From Halicephalobus mephisto (Eukaryota > Nematoda > Chromadorea > Rhabditida > Panagrolaimidae), in the NCBI GenBank assembly GCA_009193035.1, contig SWDT01000567.1:248001-312000 (forward strand): a stretch of 64,000 nucleotides of DNA. Reading direction: 5' to 3'. The notes beneath the pieces were generated by a model, which saw only the letters and a list, made by a program, of their open reading frames with translations, had not been told where the DNA came from and did no database searches. Positions 47,687 to 59,094 of this stretch are shown here, piece by piece. The translations under genes were made by a program, and so were the position numbers. Each line of letters begins with the position of its first letter. Position 1 is the stretch's first letter.

Positions 47687-49318
47687 TTACGAATGCTTGC
47701 GACGACCTCCCTTTGCGTGGAAATATTTGGCGTAATCCTTGACTAGTTTCTCAACTTTACTATACTTAGGAGGACCCGTACTTCGAAGAGATACTTTCTT
47801 AATCACTTTCTTGACCATCTTTTTGTAGTCATCATGACTCAATTCATACACCCTAAAAAATAATTTCCAAAAACTAAATATTAAAAAAATCAATCAACAT
47901 AAATTTTAAATTTTAAAAACTACCTTCCATATTTACTAGCAAGAGGTTTGACCATCTCAATTAAGGACTCTAATCTTGCTTGTCTTTCGTTAGCAGCCGC
48001 AGAGTTCAGTGGAGGAGGAGGCGGGGGAGGAGGTGGAGCAGGGATAAAACTGTTCGTGTTGTCAGTAGTCGCCATAGGCAATATGTTATTTTGAGGAGGA
48101 ACTAGTGGTATCTGAAGGCCGTAATTCAAATTCATCAAGTTTGGATTTAAAAACGGATTTAACGGTTGCTGAAGTGATTGGAGAGCAAGAAGTTCCAATT
48201 CGGCTCGTTGTTGAAGAAGTTGCAGATTCTGTTGTTCCTGTTGTTGGAGTAGAATTTGCTGAATACTAATATCGAGTGCAGTCGGTTGGAGGAACGTCGA
48301 TGGGATGGCCAAATTCCCTATGATATCTGACTGTGCCGCAAGTGACACAGGTATCAAAGGAGGCGGAGGGCCTGGTTTCGGTTCGTTCTGAGGTTTGTTT
48401 GAGGCCTGTTCTACCGACTTCCTTGCCCGTTCTTGGAGTAGTTTTCTATCCCGCTCAGCTTTCTCCATTTCCTTCAATTCTATCTGTCTCCTTTTGGCAG
48501 CTTCTTCGTGCATCTTCATCTCGGCCTCCCGTTCCCGTCTGCGTCTCTCCTTCTCCTCCATCTCCTCCTTCGTCGGACGGCGTTTCTTGTGACTAAACAT
48601 TTGTTCCTGAGCTCCAAGGATTACGTCCAGTAGGTCCTCAGAAGCAACCGACTGGTTACTAATGGAATGTTTCGACCGTTGTGATGGGCTTTCGCTTTTC
48701 TCGCTGTCGGGCAAACTGGGTCTACAAAGATTACCATATATGATCATAGCCAAAAACTCCACATACACGTCAGGAATGACAGGAACAAAGTCGGTCTGTT
48801 TCTCCTTTTGCGGATCGAAGCCCAAATTATGAATCAGAGCTTTCTTGGCGCCGGTAATGGCGGAACGGATTTTTCTAACGGCTTTAGGTAGACGTTTCCT
48901 TCTCCGTTTTCTTTTTCGTTTACCTTTTTTACCACCTTTGCGCTTTATTGCACGTCGCCGTCTAACCATGTCCTATAATTTCAGTAATCTAATAAGTGAA
49001 AATGCGATACATAAAATTAAAGACTTCATATATCAAAACAGGAACTTGATACATAAAATCAGCTTTCATATATAAAACCGACAATTTCATATACAAAATC
49101 AATAATTTCATATATAAAATCAATAACTTCATATACAAAATTAACAATTTCATATACAAAGTTAGCAATTTCATACAAAATTAACAATTTCATATATAAA
49201 AAATGACTAAACTCACTTGGATGCCGATCTTCTTTGGCTTCGGTTCCTCATGGTGATCTGGCGGCTCCTGTTTTACTCGTATCGACTCAAATACTGGTTT
49301 TATATCGACAGAATCGCT
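47687..49318 (-). CDS. Basic, Gln/Pro-rich nuclear protein with SCAF1/PHRF1-like C-terminal domain
   Basis: Exons on the minus strand: 49217-49318 (upstream part, frame open, 5' end not found), 47924-48972, 47687-47852; at least 438 residues. The first exon encodes VKQEPPDHHEEPKPKK, the second starts with a very basic block (KGGKKGKRKRKRRRKRLPK), then an acidic/basic helix likely to be a coiled coil (residues EEMEEKERRRREREAEM), a Gln-rich stretch and nine prolines in a row. The C-terminal domain, YELSHDDYKKMVKKVIKKV then KYSKVEKLVKDYAKY, resembles the end of human SCAF1 and PHRF1, proteins that bind the RNA polymerase II tail. No RING or PHD is seen. If the upstream exon is not used, Met at 48969 would start a 403-residue protein. 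A GTAAGT overlaps the stop codon, so a longer form is possible. Confidence 0.65.
49005..49210 (-). repeat. 24-bp tandem repeat in intron
   Basis: ATTTCATATAYAAAATYAAYA recurs about eight times between the first two exons of the SCAF1/PHRF1-like gene. The open frame over it is repeat-derived. Confidence 0.85.
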
Positions 49319-49569
49319 CTAAATCACACTTATTATTTCCAACTTTGAATGAAATTAAAGTCTCATATATGAACAAATATCAGAAATCATCAAGGCTAAA
49401 GTTTAAAATAACAAGTGTAGGCTTACCATTCAACAACGAAGTAACAGCTGGTGAGGATAAAGGTAGTGATTTTACAACAGCAGAAATTGATCGAATCGAG
49501 CTGCACTCAAGTGACGATTGAAACGAGTGGGAGAGAAGCGAGAGTCGAAAAAAAGGAACTCAAAACGAA

Positions 49570-50800
49570 AATGTTATTCCACATCAGTTCTCATTATTCT
49601 TGATTTTTTCTTGTTTATTTCCCTAAATTTTTTAAACTTTGTTTTTTCTTAATTTTTTACCTTTTCTTATCCCTTAGGTAATCTCAGATATTTCATGACT
49701 CAGAACGTTTAATTTTATAATAAATTATTATTCAATATCAGTTCTCATTATTCTTGATTTTTTCCTATTTATTTTCCTAAATTTTTTAAACTTTGTTTTT
49801 TTCTTATCCCTTAGGTAATCTCAGATATTTCATAACTTAGAACGTTTAATTTTATAATAAATTATTATTCTACATCAGTTCTCATTATTCTCGATTTTTT
49901 CCTATTTATTTTCCTAAATTTTTCCAAATTTTGTTTCTTATCCTTTGTGTAACCTTGAATGTTTCGTTACTTAGAACTTTGAATTTTACAGTTATATCGT
50001 TCAACATTGTTCCTGACTTTTTCTTGTTTATCTCCTAAAATTTTTCAAAACTTCTTGTTTACTTCCTCAAAGTTTTTCAAACTTATTTTTTCTTATCCCT
50101 TGCATGGCCATGATCTCAAATGTTTCACTTAAAACATTCAATTTTTCTGTTAATATTGTTTAATATTGGTTCTATTGTTCTTCATTTTTCTTGTTTATCT
50201 CTGAAAATTTTCTAAAAATTTGTTTTTCTTTTTTTCTTATCCTTTACGTAATCCCTAGGATTTCATCACTTGAGGCGTTCAGTCTTATGCTTAATGCTAT
50301 CCGGTATTTCCCTTGATTTTTCTTATTTACCTGCTATCCTTATGTTCTAATTTTTTAAACTTGCTTTTCTTCTTATCCCTCACGTAATCCCAAGGGTTTC
50401 ATTACGTTGAAGTTCCATTGTTGTTTTCAATGTTGTTCAACGTTTCTTACATTGTTTTTAATTTTGCATATATGACTTGTTTTTCTGTTTTGTATTATTT
50501 TTTGTAATTCCAAGCGCTTTATCAAGTAGGACATTCAAATTTTGCACTTGATATCGTTCGACAGTAGTTTCATTTATTGATTATGATTATTTACTAACAT
50601 ATTTTTTCCTCTTTCCTCATTCGTTGCGTAATTCTAAGGATTTCATCACTTAGAAAACTCGATTTTTGTATTTAATGCTATCCGACGTGTCTTTGGTCTT
50701 ATATATACTTGTTCCTCAGTCGTTTAAAATTTATTTCTTATATATTTCCAAACATTTCGTCGCTGAAAAATCAACTTGTGCGCTTATCTAATGATAATAA
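49570..50800 (+). repeat. Decaying satellite-like array, units of about 130-150 bp
   Basis: CAGTTCTCATTATTC occurs at 49585, 49739 and 49876. Each unit continues with TTCTTGATTTTTTC, TTTATTTYCCTAAATTTTT, TTTCTTATCCCTTAGGTAAT and TCAGATATTTCAT. Further units with the same order of phrases (TTATCCYTTRYGTAATC, TTTCATYACTT) can be followed to about 50780 with growing divergence. Confidence 0.8.
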
Positions 50801-51440
50801 TCCATAATCGAATTTTTTTCGTTTCCGGCTTAATTTTAGATTTCTATTTATCTCAAAATTTTGTGATTAGATGACTGAGGCTCCAAACACGTGGTAGTAC
50901 GATTGGGAACTAAAGATGGTCCTCTATATGTTGAAATACACTATGCTGAGTCATCGTAACAATAACTGAAGAAATTCAGTTTTTTATATCACTCGTCATG
51001 ACAATTACGTTTTTCACGAGTTTTTATGCTAGCCTACATTGATTATTCCGGAAACTCCAAATTTCGTAACGGCTGTTTTTTTGAACGTTTTAAATAGAAA
51101 TATTGGAAGTCGAAATGCGCATCTCGGTCTTGGCGCGTAAAACCCGTTTGTCTTCGGTTTTTGTTTCTTGTTTTGTTAGCTCTTGGAATAGTCCCCCCGC
51201 GTTACCTGTCATCTTTTTTAAATCGATTCTATAGTCTTCTGTAATTTTGTTTACTGCAAGTTTTTACGGGTTTTATTGAGTCGAGTTTCTTCAAGTTGTT
51301 TTTGTCAATTTTTTCTCGTGGTTTTGTGACTATATATGGAGTTTTAATTCATTTGTGATTTGTAGTTGATGACCTTTGTGGTGTTTTTTAAAGTTTTTGG
51401 CGTTTTCTGTTAGATTTGCTTTTGTGCCTGACATGCCGAA
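50801..51440. other. Intergenic, no gene seen
   Basis: T-rich sequence without repeats or frames of note, between the array and the promoter side of the STMP1-like gene. Confidence 0.5.
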
Positions 51441-51931
51441 TTTTAAAGCTTTGAGCACTTTTCATTTTTCTCCGTAGGCTGTTGGAACTCGCCTGAGCTG
51501 TTTACGTTTTTCTCCACAACTATCCAGTAACGTTGACACTCGATGTGAGTGGCTTTTTTTACGTTTTGTTTTATTTTTGATTATATATCTTTGTAATTCA
51601 AAATTATTGTTTTTTGATATATGGGTTTTGAAAAGAAAATTTAACGCTGTGGTTTTTAGAATGTTTATTGATATTTAGACCAAAGAATAAGTTTTATCTG
51701 TTTTTTATTTCTGCACGCCGTTGATAACCTTGAGTTGAACGACTTTTCATATTGATGGATCTTTTTAGATAGGTAAACTTGGTCTAACAGTTGTCTTTTC
51801 GAGACTATGTAAGAATAGAGGTTCAAATTATCTTTCTAACTTTACTTTCTAACCTGAAACTTTGAACTTTGTCCTCCCGGTTTTGCGCGTGCATTATTGA
51901 GATTGTTTGTATATCAACTATTAGTTTTCAG
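51441..51931 (+). promoter_or_regulatory. Probable non-coding first exon and 5' intron of the STMP1-like gene
   Basis: A stretch of balanced composition at about 51470-51544 ends in GAT|GTGAGT, a good donor at 51545. A TTTTCAG acceptor ends at 51931, 26 bp before the ATG. The acceptor could also serve trans-splicing. Confidence 0.4.
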
Positions 51932-51957
51932 GTCTTCTTTTCGTTATTTATTGAACC

Positions 51958-52116
51958 ATGGGACTTGTTGCAAAGTTAGTGTGTTTAGTCATTGGAGGAT
52001 ATGCTGGGGTGTATGCTGATCAAAATTATGATCTACCAAAAGTTCCATCACCTACAGAAATTCAAAAAAGAATTGAAGATTATCTTAATCAATACAAAAA
52101 AGATTCTGATGAATAA
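51958..52116 (+). CDS. STMP1-like mitochondrial microprotein
   Basis: A single-exon frame of 52 residues, too short for a usual gene caller. It has one hydrophobic helix at residues 3-20 (LVAKLVCLVIGGYAGVYA) followed at once by DQNYDLP and a charged tail. Human STMP1 (47 residues, inner mitochondrial membrane, linked to respiratory chain function) has the same order: hydrophobic helix with glycines, YLAQNYDIP, then a Lys/Glu-rich tail. The start codon follows a splice acceptor by 26 bp. The acyl-CoA synthetase gene begins 159 bp after the stop in the same direction. Identification rests on the QNYD[IL]P motif, length and topology. Confidence 0.75.
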   Translation: MGLVAKLVCLVIGGYAGVYADQNYDLPKVPSPTEIQKRIEDYLNQYKKDSDE

Positions 52117-52264
52117 CCATGTTTATATATAATTCTAGTGCCAAATTTTCTTGACTAAAACGGGAATGAAGACCATTTTTGATATTATTGTTATTCGTGG
52201 CGTGGTTATCGCTATCCAGTTCTTTGGATATATCTTTTTTGATTTTTTTGTATTTTATTTAATA

Positions 52265-52271
52265 TTTTTTA
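52265..52271 (+). promoter_or_regulatory. Probable trans-splice acceptor of the downstream cistron
   Basis: TTTTTTAG ends four bases before the ATG at 52276. The T-rich 155-bp spacer after the STMP1-like stop has the size and make-up of a nematode operon gap, where SL2-type leaders are added. Confidence 0.5.
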
Positions 52272-52275
52272 GATA

Positions 52276-54861
52276 ATGCCCGATCGGAAAAGTTCGATTA
52301 GCAGTACTCGGATTGAGGAAGCTCTTGAAGAAACTCGTCCATTTTATTTAACAGCTCTTGCTGGATTTTTGAAGGTTTTTTTCTTCATTTATGATAGCAT
52401 TGTTTTTCTTCCATTTAAAATATTTGCTAATCCTGAAAAGAAAAAAGCTCTATCGTCTGCAGTAAAGGTTTGTTTTTTAATTTGTTGCGTTTTGTATATG
52501 GTGTTTTAGGCTAAACCGACAGTTAATGATAATCCTGCATCGCCATGGCGGCATGTTGATGTTATTGGAAAACCGTTGAGAAGTTTGATTTTTGAAAATT
52601 GTGATACTCTTGGATCTGTTTGGGATCGTGCGGCTTCGTTGTATTCAGATGATTATTGTATGGGATGGCGTGAAGTGCTTCAAGTTTTTGAAGAGGAGCA
52701 ACCAGATGGAAGAAAGTTTCAGAAACTTATTTTGGATGATTATCAATGGATGACTTACAGTGAAGTTGAAGATCATATTTACAGTATTCAGCTTGGATTA
52801 TACAAGATTGGAATTCGTCAAGGTGATAAAGTTGTATTGTATGCTGAAACAAGAAAGGAATGGTTGATGACGGCGATTGCATGCTTTAAATTGGGTGTAC
52901 CTGTTGTTACTGTATATGCAACACTTGGAGAAGAAGCAGTAGCATATGCAATGAGTGAATGTGATGCTGTTGCGTGTATTACAGTACATTCGTTGCTTCC
53001 AAAAGTTTTGGCTGCATTGGGGAATATTCCAGCAATTAAGGAAGTTATTTATTTTTATGATTTACATCAAAATCCGGATGAAGAAAAAAGAGCAACAAAT
53101 GAACTTAAGGAGAAATTTCATGATAATGGACGTGAATTATATTCACTTGAAGAATTGATGGATAGTGGATCTGCAGATGATGCTGAAATAGTTGATGTTG
53201 ATGTTAAAGCGGATGATCTTGCATTGATTATGTATACAAGTGGTACAACAGGAAATCCAAAAGGTGTTATGTTATCGCATAAGAATATAATTGCAGCAAT
53301 CGCAGGACAAAGTTCTGTTATCGAAGTTGGTGTACAAGATATTGTTATTGGATATTTACCATTGGCACATATCCTTGAAGTATGTGCTGAGATGGTATGT
53401 CTTGGAAAAGGATGTAGAATTGGTTACTCATCTGCACAGACATTGTTTGATCGTGCACCTAAAATTAAAAAAGGTGCTAAAGGTGATTGTTCAGCATTAA
53501 AACCAACATTAATGGCATGTGTACCTGCTGTTATGGATAGGATTTTTAAAGCAGTTACAGATGAGATTCGACAAAGTAGTCCTATTGCACGTGAATTATT
53601 TAGAATTTGTTATGAAAGAAAACGTGCTAGATATGAAGAAGGATACAGAAGCTTAATTATGAATCGTTTAGCATTTGATAGAATTAGAAAATTATTGGGA
53701 GGTAAATTACGATATGTATTATCTGGTGGAGCACCATTGAATCCAGAAACTCAAAGATTTATGAATATTTGTTTTTGTTGTCCAGTTGTTCAAGGTTATG
53801 GTTTAACAGAAACATGTGGTGGTGGAACTCTTGCAGATGGTAAGTATATATGGATATTTTTTGTTTTTATTGGTGAAATTTTTAGCAAATGACTTAAGTA
53901 CAGGAACGGTTGGACCACCACTTCGTTGTTGTGAAATTATGCTTCGTGAATGGAATGAAGCTGGATATTCTCCAAATAATGATAGACCACAAGGTGAAGT
54001 ATTGATTCATGGTGATAATGTTGCTATTGGGTATTATAAGAATGATGAGAAAACAAAGGAAGATTTCATTATATTAAATGGTAAAAGATGGTTTGCTACT
54101 GGTGATATTGGAGAATTCCGTGAAGATGGCTCATTGCGTATTATAGATCGAAAGAAGGATTTAATTAAGTTGGCTCATGGAGAATATATATCGTTGGGAA
54201 AAGTAGAAACAACATTGCTTACGAATTCATTTATTGATAATATTTGCATTGTCGGAAATGGACATCGTGATTATCTTATTGCTCTTGTTGTTCCTAATGA
54301 GAAGAATGTTCGTGAATTGGCTAAAAACGTAAGTTTTTGGATTTTATATCTTGGTGTATATTTGTATCCAAAATAGTTGTTTTAATTTTCAGTTAGATTT
54401 GAGAAGTGCTTGTAATAGGGCGATTGGATATGTAAATTTTGAATCCTGGATTTTAAGGATATGTAGCATTTTGGGATTTCAGAAAAGTGGAAAATTGGAA
54501 TTGTTTACAAAAATATAAATTTAAATTGTTTCAACTTTCGGAATAGTTGTTAAAATTGGATACAAGTGCTTAGAACGGAAGTGTCGCAACACGATTTTAA
54601 TAATATGTATAATTTTAGAATAACATCGATATTAATGATTGGAAAGCTTTGTGTGAAAGTAAAACTGTTCGCGAACTTGTTACTTATGAACTTCAAACTC
54701 ATGCCAAAGGAAAACTTCAACGTGTAGAAATTCCACAGAAAATTCATATGTGTCATGAACCTTGGACACCAATTTCTGGATTGCTTACAGAAGCATTGAA
54801 ATTGAAAAGAAAGAACATTGAAAAGGCTTTTGAAAAGGAGATTGAAGCTCTCTATTGCTGA
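52276..54861 (+). CDS. Long-chain acyl-CoA synthetase (ACSL3/4 type)
   Basis: Four exons: 52276-52467, 52510-53839, 53886-54328, 54619-54861; 735 residues. It activates fatty acids to acyl-CoA using ATP and CoA. A membrane anchor lies near residues 25-50 (FLKVFFFIYDSIVFLPF). The AMP-binding P-loop is YTSGTTGNPKGVMLSH near residue 280, the second adenylate motif GYGLTETCGG near 500, the motif with the catalytic Asp WFATGDIGEFREDGSLRIID near 600, followed by RKKDLIKLAHGEYISLGKVE. The insert lengths and the N-terminal anchor fit the ACSL3/ACSL4 branch, found at the ER and lipid droplets. C. elegans has several such acs genes and I cannot choose among them. Introns are short (42 and 46 nt) except the last. 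Confidence 0.95.
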
Positions 54862-55046
54862 TCTCAAATCCAATCAATTATCCTATACTGTTTTCCTCCA
54901 TTTTATTTTTTAATTTTGATATTTTATGCTTTTCAATATTATTAGGGTTATTGAGCGTGTATTCTGTTGCTCCTTTACAAAATTTTACTGTCTAATTTTT
55001 AATGATTTATGTAAAAAAATTGATCAAGTTTTATTGGAAGATTTTA

Positions 55047-55052
55047 AATAAA
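55047..55052 (+). terminator. Poly(A) signal of the acyl-CoA synthetase gene
   Basis: AATAAA about 186 bp after the stop. The convergent lgl-1 gene ends only about 80 bp further on. Confidence 0.5.
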
Positions 55053-55132
55053 GTTGGTAATATTTCTGAGAAATTTTATAAAGTGATAGCAAGTGAAGGG
55101 GTTAATGATCCCGCATTTAAAAAAAAATAAAA

Positions 55133-58100
55133 TCACTGGGAATTATAATTTAAAAAATGTGATTTAATGGATAAAGTTGATCGTTGATATTGTGATCCAC
55201 CTGATCTTAGCCATAGTAATGTACCATCTGATGACATAATAGATGTTCTGATACCATAACCATCTGTTTGATTTGTATATATTATTTTAGTTAAAATTTT
55301 TGTTATATTTGAAAATATGTATATTTCTCCACGATTAGATATAATTGCAATAAATTGTTCATTTGTTCGTGGATCTGAAAAAATTATTTCAATTATTCAA
55401 AAATTACAAAAAAGCTATAAATTTAAAGAAAAAATCAATTTTTAAAAACAAAAAGTAATTTAAAAATTATCTAACTTTTAAAAAAATAAAACTACTTAAA
55501 AAGTAAAAGTAATTTAAAAATTAAGTTATTTTAAAAAGTAAAAATTAAACAGTAATTTAAAAATTAGATAATTTTTAAAATATAAAACTACTTAAAAACT
55601 AAAAAGTAATTTAAAAATTAAGTTACTTTAAAAAGTAAAAAATAAACAGTAATTTAAAAATTAGATAATTTAAAAAAAAACTAAAAATCATTTTAAAATT
55701 AAAAAATAATTACCTTTGAAATTTTGTAATTGCAAATTACAAACATTCAAAATTTTCGACCCTTCCAATGCTGTTAATCTATACTTATAACGAGCTGGTT
55801 TCAACGATGGCAAACTAAAGCATCTTATTTGTTCTTCTGTGTAAATAATTAGCATATTTCGAGAAATATCTGCATGAATAACACTTGCTTGATGTGTTAA
55901 TCTTATTTCTCTGATTTTTCTACATCTCTCTGAAGTTTTATGAATATGCAAAATTCCACCTGACGTTCCAACAAGTAACAAATCCGTTGCTGAATCTTCT
56001 CCAATAGCTGCATGGATAAATTTAATCATTTTCACACTTCCTGATCCACCAATTACAGTACTTGTAGAAGGATTATTTCTTGGACGTGCAATTATTTCTC
56101 TTTCAATTGGTCGTAAATCCTGAATCATCGTACTAGAATTAATATTACCGTTTCTTGTTGGACTTCTTCTTTTTCTTCTAAATGATTGTCTGATAGTTCT
56201 TTTCATACTTTTAAATCTCGAAAGTTGACCATCATTATTGACCATTTCAACTATTTCTAAAAACATTTTTTAAATTCTTTGTTGTAAATTTTTCAAAAAA
56301 AAAATATTTCTAAATTTAAAAAATACCTAAATTTCCATTTTAGAACTTTTTAAAAAATAAAATCTTTAATAAAAAAAACCAACCATCTGAAGGAAGAAGG
56401 GATATTTTACATAAAATTTGTCTTCTTTCAATATCACAAACAAGATATCCAAATTCAATTCCAACAGCAATTAGATTCAACATTGGATTCCAGGCTAAAT
56501 GTTGAACACTTACAGGAGGTTTTAACTGAATCATTGAATCAAAACAAGGCACTAATCCAGGTGGATATTTCATCATCGATCTTCTTGGAGGTAACGCTAC
56601 TTCCGTTATTCTTGAATTTTGACCATTTGTTTCATTTTTTTGAGTTGCTCCAACCATATCAACTTCAATAATAGAAACTGGTTCACATGATTCCTCCTCA
56701 TTATGAAATTCATATATCATAACTTGTCCTGCTCTTCCTCCAACAGCAAGTGTACCTGTTTTTTCGTTAAAAATTAACTTATCCACAGCAAATCTAGGAT
56801 CATCACAAAACGATTCAAATATTCCTCGTCTTACAAATGGGGGATATTCTAAATCTTCTTCATTTTCATCTTCATTAAAACCTTCAAATTCTCTCGAAGT
56901 TTGATATATCAAAATCGGTTTCAAATTTACCGTATTCGCTTGCCAAAATACCACACAACCATTGTCGTGTCCAGTTATTAAAACAATTCTTTCATTTTTA
57001 ATTTGACATAATTTTCCATTCACATCTGTCGATATTCGTCCAAAAAGCGGCCAATCACGTTTAGAAAAATAATTATTTGTTCTTTGTTGTTCATTACTGA
57101 CAGAACAAAGTTTCGTAAACACCTGTTCATTAACGTTTGAGATCAGCTGAGCACAAGATATCGGAGAAAAGTGAATCGGATAAAAGTAAGGCAGCATCAA
57201 CGGCTTCAGTCTGGGATGACGCAAATCAATTGTTGATATTTCTTGTTCACAAAGGACAAATAGAGCTGGATCTGACGAAAATAAAAGGGAAAATATAGAA
57301 ATACTACTATCATAATCGAGAATAAAATGAATATTTTTAGATTTTACAATTATTCCATTTTTGTCTCCAAACGATGCCTCTGGCAATCCCCCAGAATAAA
57401 TTAAAATTTCTTCGTCGTCTTTCGAAAAATAATCGATCTGAGTTATTGGCAGGGTTTTGTAGGGTCCATAGGGCAGAATATTCTCCTCTTCCGGAGTTAG
57501 ACCAAATTCAGGTTCGTAATTGACCGAAAACTTGGAATAAGATCCGTCAGAATGCCCAATAACGAGTTTATCCGGATTAGGATGAGAAAACACAGCATTC
57601 TAAAAATTGCAATGTTATAAAAACTAAAATTATTTTAGGAAAATTAAATATATTCTAAAAATTTAGGTAAAAAATAAAATTTAATTTTCGTATTAGTCAG
57701 ATTTATTATTTTTTGACTTTTACTCGTTTTACTGTGAGGATTCGAAAAGTGCAAAAATTCATATATGAAATTATTATAAAATTGTTTCAAAAAATGTTTT
57801 CAGAAATTTAGGTAAAAAAGAAAAAAAAGTTGCTTCCAATAAAGTTGCCAGATTTGTCATTTTTTAACTTTCACCTGTTTCTTTGTGAGAATTCAAAAAT
57901 TCATATACCACTTCTTATTGAAAAATTAACAAAATACACTTACAGTAACGCCATTAGGGATCTTCATCCTGTTGACCACGGTCATCTTCATCAAGTCGAA
58001 AATAATTAATAATGATTTTTCAATAACAACGATCAAATATCGTCCATCGCTTCGACAAGAATGAAGAAGAGTAACAGCCCTTTTCGAAGGCGGATAATCA

Positions 58101-58749
58101 GCCGCGTTTTCTTCTTCCACGAGATCCTCGAAAATTACCAAATCCGTCGTAGTCAATGTTGAAATGTTGAAATTATACAAATTTCCGCTTACAGTACCGA
58201 TTAAGTAAAAAGGAACCGAATTCTGGAGACACACGACGGTGCTACTGCATATCCTTTTCAGACACGGATTCGGGATGGCTGGATCTACTTTTAAATTTCC
58301 GTTTTTTTCAATTTGGATCTTGTGGATGTTCTGCGAAGGTTCGGGACTGATATGATCGGAAATGGAAATCAGGGTAAAGCTTTTTGGAACGAAGTGAATT
58401 GAGGAAATACTGGCCGAGGCTCCGAGGGACGAACTGAACTCCGTCGTCGCCGATCCGACACTTGAAAAATCCATATATGAAATTTTAGAAATTTTACAAC
58501 TTACATGCTAAAATCCCCGTCCTTCGTCCCTATGGCCATCAGTCCGAGTTCCGAATCCAGACTCAAGCAACATGCTTTTTGAGGAAATCCATGTCTCATA
58601 AGCTAAAAATTTAAAATAAAAAAATTTCGAAATTAACAAACCTGTTTATATTTCATATAATCCCTCAAATTCTCTTCTTTAATTCGATCATTTCTGTTTG
58701 AATCCGATTCTCCAGAGCCGGAAAACTTTTGTATCAAATACCGCAGCAT
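55133..58749 (-). CDS. lgl-1: Lethal giant larvae homologue (WD40 cell-polarity protein)
   Basis: Six exons on the minus strand: 58642-58749, 58505-58602, 57944-58460, 56384-57599, 55714-56256, 55133-55374; 907 residues. The start region reads MRHGFPQKACCLSLDSELG and LMAIGTKDG, the opening of the Lgl/tomosyn double beta-propeller. WD-like strands follow (VLITGHDNGCVVFWQ, GTLAVGGRAGQVMIYEF, NLIAVGIEFGYLVCDI). Near residue 650 lies FKSMKRTIRQSFRRKRRSP, the basic serine motif that aPKC phosphorylates to release Lgl from the membrane. No R-SNARE coiled coil is present at the C-terminus, which argues against tomosyn. Lgl antagonises the PAR-3/PAR-6/aPKC complex in epithelial and zygotic polarity. 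In C. elegans lgl-1 acts redundantly with par-2. Confidence 0.88.
55395..55700 (-). repeat. Degenerate AGTAATTTAAAAATTA repeat in lgl-1 intron 5
   Basis: AGTAATTTAAAAATTA followed by a short AAAAAGTAAA spacer recurs about every 30-50 bp between 55445 and 55665. Confidence 0.75.
57640..57910 (+). repeat. Diverged copies of the 1261-1732 repeat family in lgl-1 intron 3
   Basis: Two units of about 150 bp with TTTAGGTAAAAAA, a CAGATTT core and a GTGAGRATTC end, antisense to lgl-1. Confidence 0.6.
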
Positions 58750-59094
58750 TTATGACGGATTTTCAGAGATAATTGAAAAAATTAGAGTCGAAATATCGCA
58801 GAAACAAGAGGAAATAATCTCGTCGGGAACGCCGGCTCACAGAGGCGAGTCCTGTTCACTCAACAATGGATCTCCTTGGAAACCCGCTAGATTCCACAAA
58901 CAAGGTTATTAATTACTCCAAAATATCCAATATCCACTCACCTCTAAAAAATCAAAAAGTGATCAAAAATAAAAAAATTCATTTTTAGGTTTACCTCTGA
59001 CTCATCCTCCACCCTCGCTCAAATCAATTTTTCCCGGAAATCGATTATAGGTTTATTTTTATTCAAACTGATATAGACAACATTTAAAGTAAAA

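Noticed and set aside
49420..49521. Ser-rich minus-strand frame ending in a GTAAGCC donor, as a further upstream exon of the SCAF1/PHRF1-like gene
   Set aside because: Its phase does not fit the next exon: every join I tried meets a stop. Left out of the model.
55133..58749. Tomosyn instead of Lgl for the WD40 gene
   Set aside because: No R-SNARE coiled coil at the C-terminus, and the SFRRKRRS aPKC-type motif is typical of Lgl.
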